A stretch of DNA of 45,271 nt from a virus: positions 1 to 45,271 of IMG/VR virus record IMGVR_UViG_3300037847_006994. One strand, written 5' to 3'. This document shows positions 31,319 to 38,950 of the stretch, piece after piece. The position numbers and the translations under genes are program-made. Position 1 is the stretch's first letter. Every line of letters starts with the position of its first letter. Below the pieces are notes generated by a model, which was not told the origin of the DNA, made no database searches, and saw only the letters and a program-made list of their open reading frames with translations.

Positions 31319-32991
31319 GCTTTTATTTCTTTATTCATTGCTCTGTTAGCTGCTAATGCTGATTCTTGTATAATTCTTTGTCCACTAAGAGTAATTGACT
31401 CGGATAAGATAACATTACCATACCTAAAACTACCTAAAGCAGTTGCACCATACAAACTGTTTAATAAAATTTTCATAGTATATTGTTTCATATGATAATT
31501 AGCACCTGCTTCTTTATCACCTGATTTAAATGCTCGTTTCATTGCATTTTTATACTTAACCCTTTCATCAAACCATTTTTTAAGAATTGTAGATAATACT
31601 GATTCTCTATCTTTAGAATACATAACGCCATTAGCTGATATAGTTAAATCATTTTGTTCAATCATTGCAACTATTCTACCTATATTAACTCGTGTTTGTT
31701 GTCGTTTTTTATTTTCAATAACAACTTCTTCAGCGTAATCCATACATTTTAAATCATTATAACCTAAACGGTTATTTCTATCATCTGCATCAATAATTCT
31801 ACCTACATATGTTTCTTTACCTATATTAATAGTCATTATAATTGATGGGTATAGTGATGTTAAATCTAAATCAAATAAATAATCCATTTTACCTGCTTTA
31901 GGACAAAATAAATAACCACCAGCATAATTCTTTTTAGATATTGGGTTACGATCTTTAGCAGGTGGAATTATATTTTTACTTAATAGATAAGCTGAAATTG
32001 CTCCATCTTGTGTTTTTGTATTAGCATATACTTCTTGATAATTATGTTTACCTTTATGTGCTAGGTTTTTAGTTAATGCTAAATATTCTAATTTTTCATC
32101 TAATACTTTAAGTATCTCAACATCACGAAAATTATACTTAATAAATGTAGCTATATCTTCTTCAAATAACTTATCTAAGTTACCATCATATTCAATTTTT
32201 TTTATACCAGCATATTTCTCACCAATTGCATCTAATCTCATTGATGGTTCATCTGCCCAACTAAATTTCTTATGTAAACGCATGTAATCTAAAGATTCAA
32301 CACCTGCTATTTGAATATACTGATCTTTAAACCAAGGTGTTTCTCTTACATAACCTATTGGAGACAAATGTTTAGCAAAATCTTCTCCTAAAACATTACA
32401 CATTCTATAATATAAATAAGGAACATCAAAATAATCACTATTCCATCCTACTAAAATATCAGGATCAATATCTCTAAACTTTTCTAAAAACTTAGCTAAT
32501 AATTCACCTTCATTTCTACAAGGTATAATTTTTTTATTTGATTTTGTTTTAATATTAGTTCCAAAATGATTTTTTTCATCTAAAACTACAATACCCCATT
32601 CATCTACTTGTTTATCATACCAAGCAATTGATGTTACTTTTTTATCAGCTCTTTTAATACCTTCCTCTGACATATCATCTAACATTTCACACTCAATATC
32701 AAAAAATAATTCTTTATGTGTTGTTGAAGGAGTATCATTAATACCATACTTTTCAATTAAGAATTTTTGATAAGGAGGCATATCATGAAAATGAAGTTTT
32801 GGATTATCAGGTTTCCAATTAGATATCTTTTTTAGTGATTCCCCATTCAAACCTGTAAACTGAGCATCTGCTTCAGAACACTCAATATATGCTTGATTAG
32901 TCCATTCTAATTTACTATAACCTTCGTCTTCCCATAGGTGAATTAGAAATTTATTATCTTTAAGACGTCTAGCGAATGCCTTTTTATACAT
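31315..32991 (-). CDS. 43A: DNA polymerase, N-terminal part (gp43A)
   Basis: 558 residues. Family-B exonuclease motifs: FFDIEC (Exo I, 96-101), GWNSDYFDVPYL (Exo II, 182-193) and YNFRDVEIL (Exo III, 286-294). Then motif A DLTSLYPS (376-383), KKW-x-R and motif B NSLYG (511-515), ending in helix ANRAMNKEIKA. Motif C is missing because it is in the following gene. Combined length of 867 is near T4 gp43 (898), so nothing is lost. Proof-reading and half of the polymerase active site sit here. The ATGA junction couples the two halves. Confidence 0.9.
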   Translation of the reverse strand: MYKKAFARRLKDNKFLIHLWEDEGYSKLEWTNQAYIECSEADAQFTGLNGESLKKISNWKPDNPKLHFHDMPPYQKFLIEKYGINDTPSTTHKELFFDIECEMLDDMSEEGIKRADKKVTSIAWYDKQVDEWGIVVLDEKNHFGTNIKTKSNKKIIPCRNEGELLAKFLEKFRDIDPDILVGWNSDYFDVPYLYYRMCNVLGEDFAKHLSPIGYVRETPWFKDQYIQIAGVESLDYMRLHKKFSWADEPSMRLDAIGEKYAGIKKIEYDGNLDKLFEEDIATFIKYNFRDVEILKVLDEKLEYLALTKNLAHKGKHNYQEVYANTKTQDGAISAYLLSKNIIPPAKDRNPISKKNYAGGYLFCPKAGKMDYLFDLDLTSLYPSIIMTINIGKETYVGRIIDADDRNNRLGYNDLKCMDYAEEVVIENKKRQQTRVNIGRIVAMIEQNDLTISANGVMYSKDRESVLSTILKKWFDERVKYKNAMKRAFKSGDKEAGANYHMKQYTMKILLNSLYGATALGSFRYGNVILSESITLSGQRIIQESALAANRAMNKEIKA

Positions 32992-33481
32992 TATCTAATT
33001 CAGATTGTGTAAAGAATTGTTTTAAATCTGGTCTGTAATAGTTAACATTTTTCATTACTTTTCTATCACGTGTTCTATAGACAATATAATATCTTCCAAC
33101 CTTTTCATAGTGACACGGTTCGCCTTGTTCTTTAGAACGTGATTCAACGGTAGCTTGTGCTTCCTCTTCGCTTGAGCAAGCCTTAGACATATTCGATCCT
33201 TGTACTTCGAGATACGCTGGCCATATTTTATCTTTAAGACCATGTAACATAGTTCCGTTACCCAACGAAACGTAGGCAATATCACATAAAGCATCAAGAA
33301 CCTCAACAATATTACCTTGTTCGCAGGCAACCTTGTACTCTTCAAGTTCCTCGAGAATAAAATCATAAACAAACTGCCATTCTTTTTTTTCTGGTATTGT
33401 AGGTTCATAGTTATTTGGTTTACCCATTGTGGAATTAAACTCCTCAACTTCATCTACAAATGGTACATTATTTTTACTCAT
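32984..33481 (-). CDS. MazG-like nucleotide pyrophosphohydrolase
   Basis: 165 residues from the ATG at 33481 (an earlier ATG would overlap folE). The core FILEELEEYKVACEQGNIVEVLDALCDIAYV, read in pieces EELEEY and EVLDALCDIAY, shows the E-x2-E ... E-x2-D metal motif of all-alpha NTP pyrophosphohydrolases (MazG/PRA-PH). Phage members adjust nucleotide pools or clear modified NTPs, here plausibly in step with 7-deazaguanine synthesis. It overlaps polymerase by 8 bases. Confidence 0.75.
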   Translation of the reverse strand: MSKNNVPFVDEVEEFNSTMGKPNNYEPTIPEKKEWQFVYDFILEELEEYKVACEQGNIVEVLDALCDIAYVSLGNGTMLHGLKDKIWPAYLEVQGSNMSKACSSEEEAQATVESRSKEQGEPCHYEKVGRYYIVYRTRDRKVMKNVNYYRPDLKQFFTQSELDNV

Positions 33482-33485
33482 ATTT

Positions 33486-34184
33486 TTATATTTGGTGTCC
33501 ACCGTTATTTATTTTAATTGAATCAAAAAATTCTTTTCTTGCTAAATTAGTATTTTGTCTAAATACTCCTGATGCTTTAGTTGTAACCATTGATGCTCCA
33601 TCATGTTTAACACCTCTACAACTTACACAATTGTGAGTTGCTACAACAGTTACAATTACTCCTCTATTACCTTCAGTAACTTTATCTACAGCATTATGAA
33701 TTGCTGATGTTAATTGTTCTTGTATAGCACCTCTTCTACCAAATAATTCAACTATCCTATTCAGTTTAGATAATCCAATTACTTGACCACCTTCTCCAGC
33801 TATATAACCAATATGTACAACACCTTTAATTGTTTGGTGGTGATGAGAACACATTGATGTTAATGGAATATTTCTTTCAATTACAATACCATCATAACCA
33901 TCTGATGGAAAAGAAGTAATAGGAGACATTGGGCTGTATCTACCTGCCCATAAATCATTAACATATGCTTTAGCTACTCTTCTAGGTGTATCTGCTGAGT
34001 TAGGGTCATTTTGCCAGTCACAATCTAATGCTTCTAAAAAACGAGCGTAAGCTGCAGTAGCTTTCTCAATCATTTTTTCCTTTTGTTTTTCAGTTAAAGG
34101 AAAATTAGTTGCAACTCCATTAGCAAAACCTTTTTGTACAACCTCTAATTTTTCATTTAAATTTTTAATTTTTTTCTCTGCCAT
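33486..34184 (-). CDS. folE: GTP cyclohydrolase I (FolE)
   Basis: 232 residues. Zinc site C112-x2-H115 (SMCSHH) and C186 (HNCVSCRG); TIKGVVHIGYIAG and GLSKLNRIVELFGRR are the standard FolE motifs. It makes dihydroneopterin triphosphate from GTP, the first step to preQ0. With QueD, QueE, QueC and DpdA nearby it almost certainly serves DNA modification rather than folate. It follows promoter 34203-34234 with a 20-base leader. About 25 extra N-terminal residues compared with the core domain. Confidence 0.95.
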   Translation of the reverse strand: MAEKKIKNLNEKLEVVQKGFANGVATNFPLTEKQKEKMIEKATAAYARFLEALDCDWQNDPNSADTPRRVAKAYVNDLWAGRYSPMSPITSFPSDGYDGIVIERNIPLTSMCSHHHQTIKGVVHIGYIAGEGGQVIGLSKLNRIVELFGRRGAIQEQLTSAIHNAVDKVTEGNRGVIVTVVATHNCVSCRGVKHDGASMVTTKASGVFRQNTNLARKEFFDSIKINNGGHQI

Positions 34185-34202
34185 TTTTACTTTTATTTTG
34201 AT

Positions 34203-34234
34203 TTAATATACGAACATTTTACTAAAAAGCCAAA
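34203..34234 (-). promoter_or_regulatory. phage promoter for folE
   Basis: Minus-strand TTTGGCTTTT, ten bases, TTCG, TATATTAA. The site abuts the stop of the phosphoribosyltransferase gene at 34235 with no spare base. Confidence 0.8.
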
Positions 34235-34627
34235 TTATAATTTATAATCTTGTATGGCTTTACTATCACTTCTCTCCCATGGATATACAATCCATTCATC
34301 ACCCATTTCTTCAGCCCATAAAGTAGGCTTGAAAATAGAAGTATGAGGTTTATAATGTAATACAGCATGGTATAATCCAGGTGCTTTATCTAAAGTTTCA
34401 CCTGAATCACAAATATCATCTATTACTAAAGTATCTTTTAGTATTGTAGTTGAATACGGTATATTTAATTTATGGGAAATTAATACAGCTGGGATATATC
34501 CTCCTCTTGCTAAACCATGTATTGAATTTATAGGCAATAAACTTTCTTGAATTTTTACACATAATTTATCAACAGACCTTTCTATATCAGTCCAACTTAA
34601 ATATAACTTATCTTTTAATTTTAACAT
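34235..34627 (-). CDS. phosphoribosyltransferase-like protein
   Basis: 130 residues. PRPP loop VIDDICDSGETL (68-79) and RGGYIPA (41-47) are the two core motifs of type I phosphoribosyltransferases (Gpt/Hpt class). Shorter than bacterial Gpt (~150), with a minimal hood. It may salvage purine bases such as guanine, or a deazapurine precursor, for the pathway around it. It follows the thermonuclease gene after six bases. Confidence 0.8.
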   Translation of the reverse strand: MLKLKDKLYLSWTDIERSVDKLCVKIQESLLPINSIHGLARGGYIPAVLISHKLNIPYSTTILKDTLVIDDICDSGETLDKAPGLYHAVLHYKPHTSIFKPTLWAEEMGDEWIVYPWERSDSKAIQDYKL

Positions 34628-34633
34628 AAACTT

Positions 34634-34993
34634 TTATCTTTTACCTCCATGGTATTCAACTGCATGACCTTCATTTATTAGGGTTTTATTTACATTTACA
34701 TCTAAATGTTTTGTATTACTATCATTTACGTAAATAATTCCTAAACATCTTCCAAATTTACCTACTCCCATTGATTGTAGGATAAATCTTCCACTTTCTA
34801 AAAGTTCTTCTAATCTAACTTTAGCGGCTATACCTTTAGCTTTTTCTTCTAAATTTCTAGTTCTAGACTCAGGTGCATTCATACCATGCATTCTAATTCT
34901 TACTTTTTTCCAGGTATTAAATCCTAGATCTACAAGAGCATCAACAGTATCTCCATCAACTACTCTATCTAATTTTGCGTTATATTTATACAT
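34634..34993 (-). CDS. thermonuclease (SNase-like)
   Basis: 119 residues, a complete OB-fold SNase: VVDGDTVDALVDLGF (11-25), VRIRMHGMNAPES with Arg and the catalytic Glu42, KAKGIAAKVRLEELL, and KFGRCLG with the second Arg. No signal peptide, so it would act in the cytoplasm, degrading host or non-modified DNA or RNA. Placing a non-specific nuclease inside a DNA-hypermodification operon is suggestive of host-DNA breakdown with self-protection. Its ATG overlaps the 44-aa gene stop. Confidence 0.85.
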   Translation of the reverse strand: MYKYNAKLDRVVDGDTVDALVDLGFNTWKKVRIRMHGMNAPESRTRNLEEKAKGIAAKVRLEELLESGRFILQSMGVGKFGRCLGIIYVNDSNTKHLDVNVNKTLINEGHAVEYHGGKR

Positions 34994-35120
34994 TTTCTAT
35001 ATATTCTTTTAATTTATCAATCATTACTAATACATCATCTGGGTCCATTGTTATAGCACAACAAGTACCCACATTTTCTTCTATTTCTTCTAATAACTCA
35101 AGTGCTTCTTCTTTAGACAC
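34986..35120 (-). CDS. small acidic protein, 44 aa (GTG start)
   Basis: Frame from a GTG at 35120, inside the last codons of queE, to a TAA overlapping the thermonuclease start. The product is helical and acidic (SKEEALELLEEIEENVG...) with a Cys-Cys pair at 20-21. Overlaps on both sides follow the coupling seen throughout, which supports it. The alternative is a shorter frame from an internal ATG. Function unknown. Confidence 0.6.
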   Translation of the reverse strand: MSKEEALELLEEIEENVGTCCAITMDPDDVLVMIDKLKEYIENV

Positions 35121-35895
35121 AACGTTCAGTATTAAAAGCCATTATATGAGATCTACCTGTAAATCTCCAACCTCTATCTCTTACAAAATTCATTACCTCA
35201 GGATAGGATTCCATTAAGGATTCTCTATCATCACCAGCAGGCATTGCCCAAACTTTATGATCTGGGACTTCACATTCTTTTAAAAATTCCTCTACCTCAC
35301 TTACCATAGATAAATTTTTATCTAATACTGGTTTAATATGGTAATCAGAATGATAATTAATAGATTGTTTAATTGCTTCTGTGTTTAATCTCTTAGAATT
35401 ATGTTTTTTAATCATTCTTTCATCTACTATAGCACCTTGAGGCGTTTTAGCACCCAGTACGGGGACGCTATTACTAAACTTGGGACTAATACTAAGCAAG
35501 TTAATAGGGTAATCAGTAGGAAGAAAATGACTACCTTCAGTTTCAATAGTAATATAAATATCTCTTTCATGAGCAAGATGTGTTAATTCGTTAACTAATT
35601 TAGGATGCATAGTAGGAGATCCTCCTGTAAGCATCATTTCTTTAATATGGGGATTTTGATCATACATGTCTATAATATCTTGAAAAGAGTATGTTCCTTT
35701 TTCTGGATGGATACTCGTATACCAAGAATCACACCATCCTCCTTCTCCAAAATAACATCTATGGGTACATCCTGTTGTTCTAACTACGATTGTAGGGTAA
35801 CCTGCTCTTGATCCTTCTGATTGTACAGCAGTGTATACTTCTAATACTGGGAGGATTTTATTATAGTCCTCTATCCTTTTTAATTGTTTGTGCAT
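35113..35895 (-). CDS. queE: 7-carboxy-7-deazaguanine synthase (QueE), radical SAM
   Basis: 260 residues. QSEGSRAGYPTIVVRTTGC (25-43) is the QueE N-terminal signature; MMLTGGSPTMHP is the GGE-like SAM-binding motif, and ETEGS and SISPK follow. The cluster cysteines are C43, C47 and C55: C-x3-C as usual but seven residues instead of two before the third, through a YFGEG-like insertion. The canonical W-C-D after it is kept (GWCDS). QueE converts 6-carboxy-tetrahydropterin to CDG. The rest of the fold is intact. The expanded loop is discussed in the findings. Confidence 0.9.
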   Translation of the reverse strand: MHKQLKRIEDYNKILPVLEVYTAVQSEGSRAGYPTIVVRTTGCTHRCYFGEGGWCDSWYTSIHPEKGTYSFQDIIDMYDQNPHIKEMMLTGGSPTMHPKLVNELTHLAHERDIYITIETEGSHFLPTDYPINLLSISPKFSNSVPVLGAKTPQGAIVDERMIKKHNSKRLNTEAIKQSINYHSDYHIKPVLDKNLSMVSEVEEFLKECEVPDHKVWAMPAGDDRESLMESYPEVMNFVRDRGWRFTGRSHIMAFNTERCV

Positions 35896-35939
35896 ATTGT
35901 TAATTTTTTAAAGTGGTTTTTCATTCACTAATAACCTAA

Positions 35940-36404
35940 TTACTCGCTATAATAAGCGGCATTTTTACCATGTTCTGCAAACTTAACTTTAGTAACTCTT
36001 ACTCTACCATCAGTTTCAGTTTTAACAAAATCATTTAATTTAGTATAAATATACTCAGCAAATTTCTCTGCGCCAGTAGCTGGAATTACTCTTACTTGAG
36101 CTACACCTGCTGCATCCATTTGCTTAAATGCTTCTACTTCAGGATCATCTTCTGCTACAATTAAAGTATGGTCAAACATATAATCCATCCATGCTTTAGG
36201 AGACATACCATCAATTTGAGTTTTAGCTCTTTTCATACCACCAAAATCCCAAACCCAATTTCTATGATCTAATTCACCTTCAAAATATACTTTAAAAGAT
36301 ACTCCATAACCATGTACAAATCTACAGTGTGTTTCTTTTGCTCTCCATTGACGGAACACTGTACTAAATCCATCAAATACTTTACTTGATTGAAACTTAC
36401 CCAT
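35940..36404 (-). CDS. queD: 6-carboxy-tetrahydropterin synthase (QueD family)
   Basis: 154 residues. It belongs to the QueD/PTPS subfamily with FSTVFRQWRA (13-22), C27-x3-H31-G-Y, ELDHRNWVWDFGGMK (44-58) and FDHTLIV (77-83). The catalytic Cys27 and a glutamate near residue 146 (FAEHG) are present. It turns dihydroneopterin triphosphate into CPH4, the step between FolE and QueE. The classic three zinc histidines are not all in the usual places (F17 and Y33 stand at two), a variation also found in bacterial members of this subfamily. It overlaps the thioredoxin-fold gene by 8 bases. Confidence 0.9.
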   Translation of the reverse strand: MGKFQSSKVFDGFSTVFRQWRAKETHCRFVHGYGVSFKVYFEGELDHRNWVWDFGGMKRAKTQIDGMSPKAWMDYMFDHTLIVAEDDPEVEAFKQMDAAGVAQVRVIPATGAEKFAEYIYTKLNDFVKTETDGRVRVTKVKFAEHGKNAAYYSE

Positions 36405-36723
36405 TTGGACTACCTTGTTTATAATATGTTAATATATCTTCTACTATATCTAAAACACCTTTTTTAGATATTTCACTCATTTGATTACCATCTACATATA
36501 AATGTCTTATGTCACCAGATGAATCTGTAAATAAAATAGATGGGATTGATGTTGCATTCATTTTATTTGCATGATCTGCTTCATAATCAACATTAACTTT
36601 TCTAGTAGGCACTTCTTGTGCTACTTGGTGCATAACACCATCTACTAATTTGCCTAATGGTTCATTTTCCATACTAGGACTTGTAAAATAATGTATTGCT
36701 ACATTTTTGTTTGCGTATTTCAT
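36397..36723 (-). CDS. thioredoxin-fold protein without CxxC
   Basis: 108 residues. The fold is visible from the first strand (KNVAIHYFTSPSME), through VNVDYEADHANKM to the cis-Pro strand NATSIPSILF (57-66) and a C-terminal helix. At the place of the redox W-C-x-x-C it has T-S-P-S-M, so it cannot be a disulphide reductase. It may act as a structural or processivity factor, as thioredoxin does for T7 polymerase. It sits between queD and a small membrane protein, all in one transcript. Confidence 0.65.
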   Translation of the reverse strand: MKYANKNVAIHYFTSPSMENEPLGKLVDGVMHQVAQEVPTRKVNVDYEADHANKMNATSIPSILFTDSSGDIRHLYVDGNQMSEISKKGVLDIVEDILTYYKQGSPNG

Positions 36724-36740
36724 TTTAATTTATTTTGGTT

Positions 36741-36971
36741 TTATACTAATTCTTCAATTACTCCAACAACTTCACTCAATATAAGTAAAGCTGTTGCAGC
36801 AACCAAGTTAAAAGGAATAAAAAGATAGCCTACAATTCTTACACCTGATTTAAAAAAACTTACCATTTGGTGTAATTTTTGATCTGGCATATACTTTAAA
36901 TTATCCCTATCTTTTTCTATTTGATTAAAATCTTCCATAGTTATATAATCTTCTCCTTTATGATTTTTCAT
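36741..36971 (-). CDS. small membrane protein, 76 aa
   Basis: A soluble acidic N-terminus of about 38 residues is followed by one or two hydrophobic helices (about 43-73). It overlaps the queC stop by 14 bases. Met12 (36938) is an alternative start. No motif. Function unknown. Confidence 0.65.
   Translation of the reverse strand: MKNHKGEDYITMEDFNQIEKDRDNLKYMPDQKLHQMVSFFKSGVRIVGYLFIPFNLVAATALLILSEVVGVIEELV
36776..36807 (-). promoter_or_regulatory. possible internal promoter
   Basis: Minus-strand CTTGGTTGCT, ten bases, TACT, TATATTGA at the family's spacing, inside the small membrane-protein gene and about 50 bases from the thioredoxin-fold gene start. It codes for protein too and lacks the TT before the -7, so it is uncertain. 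Confidence 0.3.
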
Positions 36972-37791
36972 TTTTTAATTGTTCTTTTTCATACTCAGCA
37001 AGAACTTGTTCTACATAAATTCTAGCCGTTTCATAATCAACTGCACCTGTCTCATCAGCATATTGTACTGGATCAGGTCTTCCTAGTTTAATAAACGCTT
37101 CAATACGTTCTACAGATGATGCTGATTTATAATCAGACCACCCTTCAGGAGTTGGTTTGTATGATGTATTTGTTCTAGCATATACATGATCAAAATCAAT
37201 TCCTAATTTATGACATAATGCTTCTCCATCTAATAAGATATCGTATTTGTCTCCATTTAAGTAAGGAGTGTAATATCCTACTCTTTCTGCTTCCCAATTA
37301 CCTAATCTAAAAGCATTATCATCTGCATCTCTAAATTCTTGTCTACAATCAGGGTAAACAGCATGATCACCAGCATGAATACCTAAAGCAATTGCTGTAT
37401 CTTCTTTAGTTCTATTTGCTATAGATAAAGCTGCTGCTTGTACTAATGAAGCAAATATTTTATTTCTATTAGGTACTACTGTAGCTTTCATATTTTCTTC
37501 AGCATAATGTCCTTCTGGTACTTCATCTCCACCTTCTACTAAAGCTGAGTCTAATAATTCTACTAATCCATCTAATTTAATTACTTGATATTTAATATCA
37601 TGACCATTTCTTTTCAAATAGTCTACTAGAGCTTGAGCTCTTTTTAATTCAACCTTATGTTTTTGACCGTAATCAAATGATAAAGCTGTTACTGTTTCAA
37701 ATTCATGAATACATTTAAGTAATAATGTACTTGAATCCATACCACCTGAAAGTGATACTACTGCATGTTTGTGTTGGTTTTTATATTCCAT
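36958..37791 (-). CDS. queC: 7-cyano-7-deazaguanine synthase (QueC) without zinc cysteines
   Basis: 277 residues, longer than the usual ~225. PP-loop SGGMDSS (15-21), FDYGQKHKVEL (39-49), VVPNRNKIFASLVQAAA (105-121) and GIHAGDHAVYPDCR (137-150) give the QueC core, which turns CDG to preQ0 with ATP and ammonia. In bacterial QueC a C-terminal zinc site has four cysteines just before an R-x-x-x-F. Here the aligned stretch (about 208-233, TNTSYKP... to SSVERIEAF) has no cysteine: S210, D220, S223 and S226 stand in their places. Either the phage enzyme is stable without zinc or its reaction is changed. Confidence 0.9.
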   Translation of the reverse strand: MEYKNQHKHAVVSLSGGMDSSTLLLKCIHEFETVTALSFDYGQKHKVELKRAQALVDYLKRNGHDIKYQVIKLDGLVELLDSALVEGGDEVPEGHYAEENMKATVVPNRNKIFASLVQAAALSIANRTKEDTAIALGIHAGDHAVYPDCRQEFRDADDNAFRLGNWEAERVGYYTPYLNGDKYDILLDGEALCHKLGIDFDHVYARTNTSYKPTPEGWSDYKSASSVERIEAFIKLGRPDPVQYADETGAVDYETARIYVEQVLAEYEKEQLKNEKS

Positions 37792-38623
37792 TTTTAACTA
37801 AATTTACAAATGACCCAGTATGTTCTGGATAGGGTCTAAATCCATTTATTTTTCTAAACTTATTTACATTATGTAAAACACTACCATATTTTACATCTTC
37901 CCAAGCTATGTCAAAATAATCATTCATATTTGCTTTAGGTTTATTATTTAAACCATGATTACTATATTCTATACCTTCTAATGCTGCCATTACTGGGTTT
38001 GAAGTATCAATTGATACTATTCGAGGATCATTATTATACCAACCAAATTCTTGAGGTATTGAACATCCTAATAAATGAAATTTAATATCTTTTAAATTAT
38101 CTAATTTTAATAAACCTTGAACGAATCTTACTCTACCTAATGCTTTACCCATATCTTTATTTGAATGAGGGAAAAAATCATTATACCAAGTTGCACCATA
38201 AGAAACACATAATTTATCATAACCTAAATTAGCTAATAGGTTAGCACATAAATATGCATCATTTTTATCTTTACCCTGAATTACAGCTGTAATTTTAGTA
38301 TTTTCTGGGTATTCGTATTGTTTCCAATATTTAGCTTGAGCAGCAGTTTGATGACCTTCCATCCAAACATCAGGTACAATAAATTCATTTGGTTGTAATT
38401 CCCTAACCCAATGTAATAGTCTTGAATGATTATATGCTTTACCTAACTCATGAAGTGAATTATCCATAATAATATATCTGCCTTTATCTCTAGCATCAAT
38501 AAAATATTGCTTATATTCTTCATCTATATCTAATAGATGAGGTAAGCAGTAATCGTAATCATTAAATTCAGGTGATGCTGTTAGAAGACATCTAGGTACT
38601 TCATGACTTATTATTGGTTGCAT
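37781..38623 (-). CDS. dpdA: DpdA-like DNA guanine transglycosylase
   Basis: 280 residues from the ATG at 38623. I prefer this start because the -33/-7 promoter at 38640-38672 lies upstream of it and downstream of the longer ATG at 38671. It resembles the phage DpdA/TGT family: IIMDNSLHELG (about 46-56), FIVPDV with the presumed base-exchange Asp, AVIQGK, HLLGCSIPQEF and SIDTSNPV. DpdA swaps guanine for a 7-deazaguanine in DNA. With FolE, QueD, QueE and QueC it completes a preQ0-type DNA modification. It overlaps queC by 11 bases. Confidence 0.8.
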   Translation of the reverse strand: MQPIISHEVPRCLLTASPEFNDYDYCLPHLLDIDEEYKQYFIDARDKGRYIIMDNSLHELGKAYNHSRLLHWVRELQPNEFIVPDVWMEGHQTAAQAKYWKQYEYPENTKITAVIQGKDKNDAYLCANLLANLGYDKLCVSYGATWYNDFFPHSNKDMGKALGRVRFVQGLLKLDNLKDIKFHLLGCSIPQEFGWYNNDPRIVSIDTSNPVMAALEGIEYSNHGLNNKPKANMNDYFDIAWEDVKYGSVLHNVNKFRKINGFRPYPEHTGSFVNLVKNGI

Positions 38624-38753
38624 AACTTGTAATTTTATATTTAATATATGAATAAGATTGTTGTAGTCCAAGTCCTCCTAAAAGAAAAGTCCAAATGTTT
38701 GGGTGCCAATGTTCACCACAAAGACCAAGTACGTGTTTTATAAATTCTATCAT
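38601..38753 (-). CDS. possible 50-aa protein overlapping dpdA start
   Basis: The ATG at 38753 overlaps the stop of the 65-aa gene upstream (TAATG). The product has a hydrophobic centre (about residues 20-31, WTFLLGGLGLQQ) and ends in a polar tail. It covers the dpdA promoter and 23 bases of dpdA in another frame. TAATG coupling supports it; nothing else does. Confidence 0.5.
   Translation of the reverse strand: MIEFIKHVLGLCGEHWHPNIWTFLLGGLGLQQSYSYIKYKITSYATNNKS
38640..38672 (-). promoter_or_regulatory. phage promoter for dpdA-queC operon
   Basis: Minus-strand CTTGGACTAC, ten bases, TTCA, TATATTAAA. It fixes the dpdA start at 38623, since the longer ATG lies upstream of the -7 element. Confidence 0.7.
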
Positions 38754-38950
38754 TAGTCTTCTTCTACAAATTCTACATCACCGTAATCATCAATCGGTTT
38801 ATCTCTTACTAGCTCCCAATCTGCATCATCTATAATCTCTTGTTGGAGATCTTCATCACCCGTTTTCCACTTTGCTAATTCTTCTTCTGTTAACACATAT
38901 TCTTCCCATCTGAAGTTTGCGTAATTTACTGTTCTTGTTAATTTTGCCAT
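38753..38950 (-). CDS. hypothetical acidic protein, 65 aa
   Basis: Small protein with a basic, aromatic N-terminal strand (AKLTRTVNYANFRWEEY) and a strongly acidic C-terminus. No motif. Coupled by TAATG to the UV-endonuclease gene before it and to the 50-aa frame after it. The charge could mimic nucleic acid, as in phage anti-restriction proteins, but this is only a thought. Confidence 0.65.
   Translation of the reverse strand: MAKLTRTVNYANFRWEEYVLTEEELAKWKTGDEDLQQEIIDDADWELVRDKPIDDYGDVEFVEED

Noticed and set aside
31310-31330. Programmed frameshift joining the polymerase halves
   Set aside because: The overlap (AAAGCATGAAAC) has no X-XXY-YYZ slippery site or nearby pseudoknot; ATGA reinitiation is the simpler reading.
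33055-33453. Second minus-strand frame of 132 codons inside the MazG-like gene
   Set aside because: It lies wholly within a better gene in another frame, has no promoter or coupled start and shows no motif.
35940-36404. QueD as a defective enzyme because zinc histidines are missing
   Set aside because: The FRQWRA...HGY pattern is a recognised subfamily of bacterial QueD-like proteins, so it is a known variation, not a phage-specific defect.
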